The notes below the pieces were generated by a model. It saw only the letters and a program-made list of their open reading frames with translations. It made no database searches and was not told the origin of the DNA. From Holacanthus passer (Eukaryota > Chordata > Actinopteri > Pomacanthidae), in contig JAFREQ010000025.1 in NCBI GenBank assembly GCA_025331565.1, positions 2,108,001-2,172,000 of the forward strand: a DNA stretch of 64,000 bases, read 5' to 3'. Of the stretch, positions 26,401 to 35,700 are shown piece after piece. The position numbers and the translations under genes were made by a program. Each line of letters opens with the position of its first letter. Positions within the stretch are counted from its first letter, which is position 1.

Positions 26401-28358
26401 CATGTAACTGTAGTGTGTGGTTTGAATAAATGGCACAGGCAGGCACATTCAGTTTTAATGATTTTCAACATTTGTATGCATACATCAGGTAACACGGGGC
26501 TTCACATACATTCTTAACGTACAAAAAGGCAAAGGTACATGTAACAAATGTGCAAAATTACAACTGCTCTGAAAATGTGAAATTTGATCTTTGAAGCTAT
26601 GACATTACAAGATGAAAATACCAGTGGTGGGAGCACAAAAAAGTACAGTATAGAAAGAGTTAAGAAAGAGGATAAGCCTTAAGACACTCTGGAGCGTAAT
26701 ATAAAAGGATTTAGTGCAGTCTAAAGGAAAGGTGTGAGAAAGAGATAGCTAGGAGAGTGGGAGCTGACATCCGCAGTTACCGGGTTACTATAATAAGACA
26801 GCGTAAATTGTTAGCAGTGGGAGTACAGATGCAAATTGTGCATGCAGGTCACTGAATAAAGGGACAGGTGCAAAGGGAGTGAAAAAGAAAGACTCTGAGA
26901 AAGAGGGACAGGAATCCTCTTCCTCAGGTCAGACACTGGGAAATTGAGAGTGAAGAGAAGAGAGTGTGTGGCAGCGTAGGAGGAGGTACATTCCTGGGTA
27001 AAAAAAAAAAAAAAAAGCTTTTCTGTTGCTTTTCTCACAGGAACAATATCACAGTTTCATTTCCTCAAAAATAAAATCAGTAAAATCTGCCTCTGTAGTC
27101 TGTGGAAGTGTATGTATGATTTTCCCCCAATCTCTGCAGACACCCCGGGCTCATTGCAACTACTACTACTCTGAACTTACTCACCTCTTGAGTATTGCTA
27201 CGGTGTTGCTAAAAAACAATACAAAAGATGTTGGATTGTGTGTATGTGGTATCTTTGGGAATCTGGAGAATTATATTATGCATCATCTTTGATTGTGATG
27301 TGAGACCTTCCCCCACCTCTGTCAATGTGTTTTCTGCATGCAGTGCAGTTCACTATCTTTTTATCTGTCTATCAAAGCACAAATCACAGTAACCTGATGG
27401 TTTTGTGCAGCAGCTGTTGGGCAAAATTGGCTTTTTTTAAATGATTCTGCTCAGAGATGCCAGTCGAAGAATGCTGGCCGAGTGCCATTAGCTATTATAT
27501 TCCTTATTATGTGAAAGGCTAAATGACTCTGTAGCCTGAAACATGATGAATATGAGCTATTATTTGGAATGAATGATAATCAGTCTTTCCTGAAAACAGC
27601 CCAAAGATGATTCGGAGGCCAACGGATCAGAACCGTCAACCCTGTCTTCCCCTGTGTCTGGAGGGGGTCACCACGGGGAGCCGGCCAGCAGAGAGACCAC
27701 TGACACTGAAGCAGCAGGTCAGCGACGTGCAGCCAGCCTCAGATGTGGACTTGACACATGCACGCACATTGAATGTGAAACCATGCATCCTCCCCCTCCC
27801 ATCCCACCTTTAACCATTCGTGGAGGTGTAACATTCTGTGTGTGTGTGTGCAGGAGATGATATGGAGCACGAACAGGATACAGTGCTGCAGCTCCAGGAG
27901 GTCATTGAGCAGCTGAGAAACGTCTTCCCTTCAGAACCGGGTGAGTTCGCCCGGGCTGCACGGATCGCAGCAGCCGCAACACCCCACGCTTCAGAGACAC
28001 ACTGTTTGCTCCTCCATCACCCGGGGGACTGAGAGATTGAGAGGAGAGCAAATATGTACTGCTGTGGGTCGATAATTGGGGGGAGGGACAGGGAGATGAA
28101 ATGGCAGGGAGGAAGAGTAAGATAAAGAGTATCACACACTTTGCAAACTGTCCCGTCACATTTAAAATGCAATTTGCTGGCCGGTCCAAAGCCTGTAACT
28201 TGAACAAAGAAAGGGATTATCATAATTATAGCCTTCTTACTTATAACCAAGAACATTTTGTCAGTCATGTGCATGCATTCCTTAAATTCTAAAGGCTTTT
28301 ACTTTTTCCCCCCGTCTTCTCCTTTTTCCTAATTTCAGGCACCACCTCACACATCTAA
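468..28358 (+). CDS. drp2: DRP2, dystrophin-related protein 2 (3' 13 coding exons; 5' part outside window)
   Basis: Spliced gene whose 13 exons join in phase to 538 residues plus stop. The start is missing because the window opens inside an intron. Domains in order: the dystrophin EF-hand-like pair (exons at 468 to 9456), the ZZ zinc finger (exons 9456 and 10543, with C-x2-C pairs and the terminal H-x-H, KLHYP), a syntrophin/dystrobrevin-binding region, then paired C-terminal coiled coils (IEHYASRLAEMESQN, MQILEDHNKQLESQL). Motifs such as DVVEMIHGLTALYERLEEER and MESQNCSFFTDSLSPD point to DRP2 rather than dystrophin or utrophin. Exon sizes 202, 86, 158, 167, 112, 137, 66, 66 equal those I recall for dystrophin exons 65-70, 72 and 73. 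In the family the protein acts under the plasma membrane and binds beta-dystroglycan; DRP2 works in the periaxin complex of myelinating Schwann cells. Assignment is firm; fish function is inferred. Confidence 0.95.
781..1050. repeat. possible decayed dispersed repeat
   Basis: The sequence resembles the tails of teleost repeats that end in a 'gggatcgaac' box and a gcctcccc run. Degenerate and single-copy in this window, so the assignment is tentative. Confidence 0.3.
1097..1198. repeat. TTC-rich low-complexity tract
   Basis: Imperfect pyrimidine triplet repeat (ttctt/gac). It creates Lys- and Glu-rich open frames on the - strand that are not genes. Confidence 0.85.
3828..3913 (+). CDS. drp2: drp2 exon (dystrophin exon 66 equivalent)
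   Basis: 86 nt between acceptor ccactag and donor GTGAGT. Encodes ARNGKMRVLSFKMGLVSLC and NADVQEKYK. The flanking split codons make Ser (AG+T) and Tyr (T+AC), which confirms both boundaries. Confidence 0.94.
5268..5530. repeat. degenerate teleost dispersed repeat
   Basis: Phrases such as 'tttggtccagactgaaata' and 'tgagcatatttgcatgctta' are familiar from a very common teleost repeat. Class uncertain. Confidence 0.5.
6396..6553 (+). CDS. drp2: drp2 exon (dystrophin exon 67 equivalent)
   Basis: 158 nt, acceptor ggttgcag, donor GTGAGC, ending in phase 0. Encodes the second EF-hand-like segment with DQRHLSLLLHEAIQIPRQLG and GGSNVEPSVRSCFR. Confidence 0.95.
6741..7213 (+). mobile_element. MITE-like element, copy A
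   Basis: Ends 'aacccagattccaaaaaag' and 'tttttagaatcagggttg' are inverted repeats. Copies B, C and D in this window share the ends and interior (for example 'ctgatccaaaaacacctgtt' in A and B). Contains a short (actctat)x3 run near 7082. Confidence 0.8.
9456..9622 (+). CDS. drp2: drp2 exon (dystrophin exon 68 equivalent; start of ZZ finger)
   Basis: 167 nt, acceptor tttttag, donor GTAGGC. Encodes FLEWMSLEPQSMVWLPVLHR and the first ZZ cysteines (KCYVCKQCPIKGF). Confidence 0.95.
10454..10481. repeat. (CA)n microsatellite
   Basis: About 14 perfect CA units, 60 nt before a drp2 exon. Confidence 0.95.
10543..10654 (+). CDS. drp2: drp2 exon (dystrophin exon 69 equivalent; rest of ZZ finger)
   Basis: 112 nt, acceptor cttgacag, donor GTAAGA. 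Encodes YRSLKQFNVDICQTCFLTG and KLHYPIMEYYTP, completing the second Cys pair and the zinc-binding histidines. Confidence 0.95.
11494..11630 (+). CDS. drp2: drp2 exon (dystrophin exon 70 equivalent)
   Basis: 137 nt, acceptor cactccag, donor GTGAGT. Encodes TTSGEKMRDFAKTLKNKF and HPQRGYLPVQSVLEAESSE. It joins directly to the next exon, so no equivalent of dystrophin's small exon 71 is used, as in mammalian DRP2. Confidence 0.95.
11640..11691. repeat. imperfect (CA)n microsatellite
   Basis: Interrupted CA repeat starting 10 nt after a drp2 donor site. Confidence 0.9.
12088..12280. repeat. possible dispersed repeat
   Basis: 'aagtaaaagcactcactatg' and 'ataagcagcattttaatgtt' recall a frequent teleost repeat. 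Single copy here, so tentative. Confidence 0.35.
12850..12891. repeat. (CA)n microsatellite
   Basis: About 21 perfect CA units. It underlies the Thr-His and Val-Cys open frames on both strands. Confidence 0.96.
13884..13935. repeat. fragment of 'aagtac' repeat
   Basis: Short piece ('gtgaagtacaagtacctca') of the repeat family seen at 24910 and 37853. Confidence 0.4.
14171..14202 (+). repeat. poly(A) run, 32 nt
   Basis: Uninterrupted A32 ending 41 nt before the drp2 exon at 14244. It may be a retroposon tail or simple slippage. Confidence 0.9.
14244..14309 (+). CDS. drp2: drp2 exon (dystrophin exon 72 equivalent)
   Basis: 66 nt, acceptor tttcccag, donor GTACGT. Encodes PCSSPKLPHADTHSRIEHY, the start of the C-terminal coiled coil. 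A 32-A run ends 41 nt before the exon. Confidence 0.94.
15501..15920 (+). mobile_element. MITE-like element, copy B
   Basis: Shares long near-identical stretches with copy A, including the paired 'ggatcattccacaggtaaac' segment. The left terminus is eroded. Confidence 0.78.
18277..18293. repeat. short (GT)n microsatellite
   Basis: Eight GT units in a drp2 intron. Confidence 0.85.
19008..19110. repeat. possible teleost dispersed repeat
   Basis: 'gtaaatggactgaatttat' and 'cacacactgatggcagcgag' recall a common teleost repeat. Degenerate. Confidence 0.4.
20043..20108 (+). CDS. drp2: drp2 exon (dystrophin exon 73 equivalent)
   Basis: 66 nt, acceptor atgtatag, donor GTGAGT. Encodes LAEMESQNCSFFTDSLSPDE, a strong DRP2 signature. 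The upstream intron, 5.7 kb, is the largest in the gene. Confidence 0.94.
20421..20463. repeat. (GGAG)n/(AG)n microsatellite
   Basis: GGAG units grading into about 18 perfect AG units; purine mirror repeat. It underlies the Leu-Ser open frames on the - strand. Confidence 0.95.
22710..22856 (+). CDS. drp2: drp2 exon (dystrophin exon 74 equivalent)
   Basis: 147 nt, acceptor gggactcag, donor GTCTGT. Encodes DEDQYLLRHSSP and the acidic helix LQCTLARLENEN. Twelve nt shorter than the dystrophin exon as I recall it, still in frame. Confidence 0.93.
24620..24872 (+). CDS. drp2: drp2 exon (dystrophin exon 75 equivalent; second coiled coil)
   Basis: 253 nt, acceptor ggtcctcag, donor GTACTC. Encodes VLQGEYRRLKWKHEEAA, a variable Gly/Glu linker, then LLAEARVLRQHKTRLETR and MQILEDHNKQLESQLRRL, a leucine-heptad coiled coil. 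Confidence 0.94.
24910..25100. repeat. 'aagtac' teleost repeat, partial
   Basis: 'ccactacgtttcagagggaa' and 'ttgctccattacatttattt' match a common teleost repeat, also found at 37853-38408. Begins just after a drp2 exon. Confidence 0.6.
25979..26008 (+). mobile_element. LINE reverse-transcriptase relic
   Basis: The frame reads GVPQGSILGP, the hallmark motif of non-LTR retrotransposon reverse transcriptases. No intact frame surrounds it, so only a fossil fragment remains in the drp2 intron. Confidence 0.65.
27600..27717 (+). CDS. drp2: drp2 exon (dystrophin exon 76 region)
   Basis: 118 nt, acceptor gaaaacag, donor GTCAGC. Encodes a Ser/Gly/Glu-rich linker starting PKDDSEANGSEPSTL and ending TTDTEAA, the variable tail of DRP2. 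Confidence 0.88.
27854..27940 (+). CDS. drp2: drp2 exon (dystrophin exon 77 region)
   Basis: 87 nt, acceptor tgtgcag, donor GTGAGT. Encodes DDMEHEQDTVLQLQEVIEQL then RNVFPSEP, matching the conserved C-terminal helix before the family's tail. Confidence 0.9.
28339..28358 (+). CDS. drp2: drp2 last coding exon
   Basis: After acceptor aatttcag the frame reads Gly-TTSHI then TAA, only 20 coding nt. It is the only in-phase continuation seen after the 27940 donor. This short end differs from the human tail, so confidence is lower. Confidence 0.72.
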
Positions 28359-31300
28359 CCCTGAGTGGGCCTGCGGCAGAGGGAGGAGCTCCAGACGGCT
28401 GAGGTCCGGCCACAGTCCACCAGGCGCTGTGACCACTGCAGCAGCTATGATACCCAGAGCTAACCCTCGACTGGAACTCTGTGCACTAAAGCCTTTTTCA
28501 TGCAAACTGCTAAAGGCTCACGCTGATGTCCGTTTGGCCAGGCTGCGCTTCTCAACTTCAGAGGCACAGCCTGACACCGTGTTAACGAGCCAAAGGAAAC
28601 TAACGTTAGCAGCAGGTCAGGGAGAGACTTAAGTAAAAGGAACATGCTCAGCCAAGACACTGTGCTTACCAGTATCTGTGTAGTCGTTCGGGGTGTGAAG
28701 CTTTATATCAGTCCACAGCACAAATTGGACCTTCCATGAAAAGAACTTTGAAAAAAAAAAATGCAAAAATGAATAAGAAGAATATCCCCTTGTTTTGTCA
28801 GAATGCCTGTATCTTCAGTGTTGTTTTTTTTCCTCCTTGAATGTGTTATCATGGTTGTTATTTTTGTTTTTTGAAGGGAGGTGGTGCGTTAAAGCTTGCT
28901 AGTATAAAGTAGATCAGGGCTAGGCTGACTGCATTTCATGTGGCTGCATGGTGCAGATTGTCAGGGAGTTGACAGCACCCACAACGAGCTTATTTACTTT
29001 GTGAGAATGACACATCATCAGTTAAATCCATGATTTATTTAAGACAGCCAAAGTGCCCGCTAGCACAGCGCCTCTGTATGCACACACTGTGTTCCTCTAA
29101 TCCTCTCAAACTGCTTGTCGCTGTCATTGCTCGCCTCTCCTAAGTGAGCCCTTTACGCTCATACAGAACCACTTGCACTCACTGTACGTGCACGCACACA
29201 TGTATGCTGCTACATCCATACTTCCTGTTGACAGTGCACCCTTCGCTCATTGTGCACAAACACGCCGCTGCATGATCAATAACATGAGCCGTGCTGCATC
29301 ACCAAAAATACAGACTTTCATGAAAAATGGAGATCCATTTCATCTCTTCGGCTCCGGGGGGGAGGATTCAGACAAGCTCTCGGTTTTGAGCCAATTTGTA
29401 TTGTGACTGAAATTGGGTTTTGTTGAGGAAATGTCTGCCGATAAATATCAGCATGCAGGCGTCTGCTCTGGAATCTTAGTGCCCTCCTGCTGTGTGCAGA
29501 GAAAGAGAAGGAAGGAGCTCCAGGCGATAGTGCTGCCAGGCTGAAGCCCTCTCCCTCTCTCTGTGTGCAAGGCCAATTCCAGACACTACAGGGGGGACGA
29601 GGCACGTCACCGTAACGCATTCCTACACTGACTTCATCCTTAATAATCCCCCTCTCTCCATATAGATTTGAAAAGAACAGTAGCTATTGACTCTACATGC
29701 CTCATTTTCCCTTGCTAATGCGCACTTAATTGCTTTTAGATTTACTAAAAGACGAGTGGTTGAAATGGCTTTGCCCCCATCGTATCGGGGTCATTCTGCT
29801 CCAAACATAGCACAGTCAATTAATGCCTTAAAACCAAACTGAATCCATATAAAACAAGCTAGTCTTTCTGGACATTTTTTTTCTTGTCACTATGTTTTTA
29901 CATTCAGGAAAGGGGGTTGCATCAGGCGTGGGTTTGTGTGTGTGTGTCAGTCTGTAGACAGGCTTGCGTTTAATTTGGAGTAACAGGAAAAATAGAAGTG
30001 TGGATAACAGCACATGAGCATCCATTCATTGAATCCACCTAAATAGGGCTTTTATGGGTTAACCCATGATGCTGGGGATGCTCGAAGGGTCTAAAGATCT
30101 GAGACGAGAGAAAAGGTAGAAAAAAAAAACCCCAATCCATTTATTGCTGGAGGGCTGGTGGGAGATATCCACTTTGATGTGCCTGCCACGGAAAAATCTC
30201 CAGAAGCAAGACAAGGGATTGCCTGAAACAAGTAAGCTGTGGCTCTGTGTGTTTCTCAGCAATCATGCCGCCTCATTCTCACAGAGACGATAGAGATATA
30301 CACAGTTAGGAATTCATCTTAATCCTTAAAACGACTCGCTGACCTCGCGTACATGAGTTCGGAACCCATGTGCTGCATTCATTACTGGCTGCCCCTCCAG
30401 GCACAAAGCCTTCACATTTTGACATCGTCCTCCTCTACACTTGCTGCCTGTTAGTTATGATACTGCTGCTAAGAAACTGTCCCCAAGGATGCAGAACCAC
30501 AGGTTTGAGTGATGGAAAGGTGATGTACCGTTCATCATACAAATGCTAATAGCCTTAAGGGAAGCAAGGGGAGAGCGCCACTCTCGACGTCTTCACTTCC
30601 ACCTCCGCTGAAGCCTGCCAGTCGTCTCGCTACTGAAGAGAATCATTAACATCTGTTGAATCTATCTCCGCTTCGGCATCGCTTAAGAATTTGCTTCGGT
30701 GCAGCTCTCGCAAGTCAGAACAAAGTAAGCTCGGATTGTGCGTTAAAAAAACAACCCCCCCTAAAAAAGAAAAAAAAAAGCTGTGACAAACAATGTTTAT
30801 TCATAGACATTTATTTATTGGTATTCACACATCTCATTACACATTGATGATCACCCGGCGGCCTCCCGCTCTTCGTACACAAAATGATGTAACAGTGACA
30901 GCGTGTGAAAAAGAAGAGGAGGCATTCCCCACGGGGATGCATGTCAACATTCGTCGCCTGTATTTTAAGACAATACAGAGGAGGCAGATTGAAATATATA
31001 CGCTAAGTGGTTAAAAGACTGAGTTGCATAGTTTGTGTTCCAGTGTTACGCTCCGCTGCTGCTGTTTGACACCAGTGTCTAAATTGACTTTGATGGTCGT
31101 CCAGCTCTCAGGAGGGTCACGTGGCGAGTTTGATCTCTCCTTGACTGTGTGATCGTCTAATTGAGGTTTAATACATGGACAAATTTCTATACTGGTAGTG
31201 GCTCCCTATACTCCCCTATACACACTAACATATACCCTGCTCTTTGTGGTGAAGAAGCTGTGTGATTAAAGAAAAAGTCTCTCCACAGAGGCGAGATCCC

Positions 31301-31616
31301 TCCCCCCTCGAGGATGCTGCTATCGCTCTCCAGACTTCTGTTACTGCATGTAGCCAGCCAACATGCTGACGGCTCCGTTCATTACTCTCCTGCCTTCGCG
31401 TCACACCCTCCATGTTTGTCATCGTCTAAGCTCGTATTAAGGACACATGTGCTTGTATGTCACCTCTCACATGTGAGGGCAATGAATCACCTAACCTCAA
31501 GCAAGGTGTGGATAACACTAACACATATATACACACTCATACCTTACTGGTGAACTGAGGTTTCCTTTATTTTTTTAAAAATCACCATTAATATACCTCA
31601 TTAATCATTTCAAATG

Positions 31617-31622
31617 TTTATT
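31617..31622 (-). terminator. candidate poly(A) signal, AIPL-like gene
   Basis: TTTATT on the + strand reads AATAAA on the - strand, about 470 nt past the AIPL-like stop. A second copy is at 31566-31571. If either is used, the transcript overlaps the drp2 3' end. Confidence 0.35.
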
Positions 31623-31780
31623 GTTTAACGGGTTTGATTTTATGTTATCGTCCAGCACTCAAACACTTCTTGCTGTCTTTTCTCTGGAGTTTTTAATCTG
31701 TATAAAAAGTTTTCTGAAGAAAGGCTTTTTACTGTAATAACAAATGGGTTACTGGCTGCTTTCTACTCTTTGTGTACAGA

Positions 31781-31786
31781 AATAAA
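31781..31786 (+). terminator. poly(A) signal, probably drp2
   Basis: AATAAA followed about 45 nt later by a T-rich/GTGTG downstream element. It is on the + strand, 3.4 kb after the drp2 stop and 305 nt before the end of the convergent AIPL-like coding region. Confidence 0.55.
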
Positions 31787-32090
31787 AAAACTTTGTATTT
31801 GGCAAACTCTTCGTCTGCCTGGGCTTTTTTTTTTTTTTGTGTGCCTGCAGTTATCCCTGTGGGAACTGAGTAATGAAACTTAACAAATGCAACTGTTTAT
31901 ATTCATCTTTCTTCTTGTGTTTATATTTGGATTTGTATGTGGCAGAATCAATATTTCCTGTTGAGACTTGAGACTTCCCTCTTTTTCTCTTGTTTCACTT
32001 CTGCATCCATGTTGCTGTTCTTTCCCAATTTAAGGGTCTATTTGTCTCCCTGACCTCGACTTGCCCTGCCTTCCTTTCAAACCCATTCAT

Positions 32091-32794
32091 CTATTCTGAT
32101 TGAGTGCCATCATTTCCTGTTTTATCACTGGTGCTGTTGTTCCCTTCGCTTGTTCTGTTTGGGCCGCTTGATTGGCATTTGACCTTTCTGCCCTTATCGC
32201 TCGCCAATCTCTTGCTCACTACATTATCTGTGCCTGTGCCGGTGGGCTCGGGATCGGTATCGTTATCTGTCGCTCGATTATCTGGTGCACCCTGTCCGTC
32301 CTCATGCTCTGTGACACTCTCCATATTTTCATTATCTAACCCTTCTCCACTCGCCCTCCCACTCTCTTGCTCTTTATTACACTGCTCTGCTTCCACGTCT
32401 GGGTTTTTCTCTGTTCCTGCGTCATCCACTCCCTCTGTCTCAGCAGAGGCGGCCTTCTCTGAGCTTTCCTTGTCTTCTATCTTACTGACTTCTGTCTTCT
32501 TATCTGCCTCAGTTTCATCTTCAGTGGCTTTCTGTGAAATTTTCTTCTTTCTCGCTGCACCCTTTGCCTTGCTTCCACCAGGCCCCCACTTCTCCTGCGT
32601 CGTATCCCAGTAAGTCTTATTCTGGCTGGCGTGCACGGTGCGCATGTTCTCACCAAGCTTTTTCAGTTCCTGCTGGACGAATGTTTTGAACTTCGGGTCC
32701 AATTTCACCACCATATCAAAGTCCCTCCGTGCTTCATCCTCATTGCACAAAGCAGCGTGTGCTCGTGCCCGCTGGTACACCGCTTTAAAGTTAC
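32091..32794 (-). CDS. AIPL-like exon 8 (end of TPR unit 2 and charged tail)
   Basis: 704 nt including stop TAG, acceptor tccatag. Encodes NFKAVYQRARAHAALCNEDE, a long TPR helix, a Lys-rich patch (ARKKKISQK) and about 140 residues rich in Asp, Glu, Ser, Asn and Thr ending GTQSE. The tail resembles no domain I know. Confidence 0.93.
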
Positions 32795-35700
32795 CTATGG
32801 AGTATTAAGAAAGACAGCAAAGTCGTTGAAAAAGTGAGATATTGACATGTAAAGACCACATGAGGCAACGGGAAAAGAAGCAGGAGGTCAGCAAGAGTAA
32901 AACTGAAAAGCACTAAAACTAAAAGTTGAAGGTAAAATCAACTACTAGAGGGAGGATGAAATAGCTGCACTGAACACCAGTGGTGAGACAGGAGGCAGAC
33001 AAAGTAGAAGGCGAAAGTTGGAGAGAAGTAAATGAAGGGAAAAGGCATGAGAACAACCATTTCACATCAGCCTCAACTATAAATAATTCAGACATAGCAG
33101 AAACAAAAAGAAAACAATGAATTCATTTTTGACTGTGATGTCCATGGGTGGGTGCCAGGGGAGCGAAAGAGAGACTCAGCAATGCGGTTGTGAATGTTTG
33201 GTTCCTTCTTTCCCTGGTAAACAGAGAGATCAAGGATTGTTGCAGAGTGAAGGCAGGCGTTTGCTGGGGGCCAGGCATTTGTACCAGCAACAGATCTTGA
33301 TATTTTTAAGCTCAAAAATGAAGGTGTGAAGTGAAAAACAACAAAAACAGAGTTTGTTTATATATACTCATGTACCTATTTCTATATCAAAACGCATCTT
33401 TTTGTTCCCTCCCCGACTTCAAATGCCATCTTCACGCTAACATATATTACCTTTATGCTTCTTCAGCAGCTTGTTGTTGAGCTCCACCACTTGCTGGTGT
33501 TGTTTGAGCTCCAGCATGCACTGGCTCAGGTTGAGAGACAGCGGAAGACGCACCTTCTCCAGCGACTCCCATTCGTCAGCCTGTTGATCCACCTGCCGAG
33601 CACACAGAGAGGACAAGGTGGGTGGGAGGTGGCGGCGGTGATGGATGGCGGAGTAAATGTTGAAAAGATGAAACGAGAATGAAAGAGCTTGACGACAAAA
33701 CGGGAGGTGAAAACGTGAGGGCTGGGAGGGATGATGAAGAGGATTAGACGCTGAAGATGATGGAGATATGGGATAAAGGGTAGAGGGTTGTGGGAACAGG
33801 AGGAGGAACGAAGATGGAAGAGGGCGGGCTGACGCGAAGAGGGAGTTTGTTGCGCGTGAAAGGCGTGAGGGAGGCAGACAGCGAGGTGTGGCAGGAGCGA
33901 GGGAGTTTAAGGAAGAGAAAAGAAGCACAGGCAGGCGCTGTCACGGTGATATCTCTGTGGATAGTTGTTATTTTTAGCGCTCTTTTCTCTGCTCTTCACT
34001 TCGCCAGCATACCTACAATACCACAGCTGCTCTTCAGTAAAAAAAAGCAACAATGACGGATGATTATAGTTTAGGAAGCACAATCTTTTTTACTTTCTGG
34101 AACGCTCAATCCATTCATCACACGCAATGGTGGTCGGCATCAATCCTGACGTTCATCTGGATAATCATCCTCGCCAAAAAAGGTTTTATTTGACAGTAAA
34201 ACGCCGCATTATTACTTTTGTGCATGCTGTTAAACAACGTCATAATCAATTACACTAACCATATTCTGAAGGATGTCCACGTATTCTTCGGCCTCCTTGA
34301 ACTTTACAGAAGCATCTTGAAAGCGGTTTTCCTTCATGAGGAAGTTTCCTTCGTTCTGCAGCAACATAACCAGTCGTAACATCTGCTGCCAGTCCTTTCC
34401 CTCTGCTTTACTGGAAGCATTTGGATTGACCTCAGAAGAGCTTGCTTCCTCTTCGTTACCTGTTCCCTCAGGTGAGAGGCCTTCAGCACATTCGGATGGA
34501 GATTCTTCTTTTTCCTCCCCCGCATCATCATTACTCTCCACGGTCACACTTTCATTCCCGTCTTTTTCTTCCTCCTCCTCATTTCTACTCTCCTTTGTCT
34601 CCAGCATGTTCCAGTATTGCTCCTTCTCCTCCCAGTACTTCTCCTTCATGCGATCCGACATGGCCTTCAGCTCTCGACCGACCAGAGAGGCCAGAGTGGC
34701 GTCCAGGTGGGCCACCATGTTGAAGTCTCTGCGGGCTTCCTTTTCATTCCACACAGCAGCGTGGGCCTTGGCTCTCTTGTAGTAGCCTTTCACACAGTCT
34801 GAGAAACAACAAAAAACACACCATGAAAAGAGAATTATTAATGTCTAACCTAGAGATATTCAATAATAAACCTGCTCTGTCTGTTGCAGCTGAGGTGGCG
34901 ATTTGTCTTTGTTTAGGAGAGTGTGTAGGTGTGTACAGATGTATTTCTTATCAACACTGAGTTTGCAAAACAAACTCATACATGCAGCATCTTTATTCCT
35001 CACTAAAGCCTTATGTCAAAGACTCTAAGCGTGGGAAAACAGCTTTGCCCAAAATGACAAAATCCACTTCTATAGTTCAATAATTAACACGTTATATCTT
35101 GTTTTATCTGTAAGAAAACTATAACAACAATTCGCCATTTTATAGTTGATTACTGTTCCTTTGTACAAATTAAATAAATGAGAAATATAACTTACTTTTC
35201 CGATAGTTGTAGCCTTATATTCAATGGACAGGCATGAGAGTAGTATAAGTGTTCTCATCTGCCGGAAGTGAATAAGTGCATTTCCAAAACTGCCAAACAA
35301 AATCTTTCAAAACTAATGGGCACACTAGTACGCACACACATTCACACATAGCCTACATACTGTAATGCCTCTCTTTCAGCAGAACAGGCTCATGTGCTTG
35401 GTTGGATACCCAGTGATGGCTCAGTTTTTTTCTGTTCCTCTGCATTTAATTTCCCTCTACACTAAATCTTCATTCAGCCAACATTTAAACAGATTTCTTT
35501 GTCGCCTCTGGCAGAAGCAGAGACACTGCAGTGAGCCACCATTGGCTGCGTTTCTAATGAGCAACTGGGTTGAAGGGATGAAACGGCGGAGTGGAGTGGC
35601 TGACGTGAGGAGGAACCACACCGAGGAGAAGAATGTAAGTGAAGTGGAGAAGAAAAGGAGACAAAAGTGTGAAAAGAGGGGGAATGAAACTGAAGCTGGA

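Larger units (their letters stand above)
670..27599 (+). other. drp2 introns: content survey
   Basis: The introns between the listed exons run from about 0.8 to 5.7 kb. They contain the microsatellites, MITE-like copies and dispersed repeats listed separately. Outside these I saw no open frame with recognisable protein similarity, no tRNA fold and no second gene on either strand. Possible conserved noncoding elements cannot be judged from one sequence. Confidence 0.6.
28359..31800 (+). other. drp2: probable drp2 3' UTR
   Basis: About 3.4 kb of noncoding sequence follow the drp2 stop. A canonical AATAAA occurs at 31781, followed by a T-run and GTGTG-rich stretch near 31829-31846, which is the expected cleavage-site layout. 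I noticed no earlier signal as convincing. Short open frames inside (for example 28429-28632) look random. Whether the whole stretch is one UTR is inference. Confidence 0.5.

Noticed and set aside
32104..32613. 169-aa open frame on + strand
   Set aside because: Exact antisense of AIPL-like exon 8; Ser/Leu-rich composition is the shadow of the acidic coding tail.
32091..33592. Exons 7-8 as a separate tandem TPR gene
   Set aside because: No FKBP-type exons, start codon or promoter features lie in the 667-nt intron before exon 7, and phases join exon 6 to exon 7 exactly; still needs cDNA proof.
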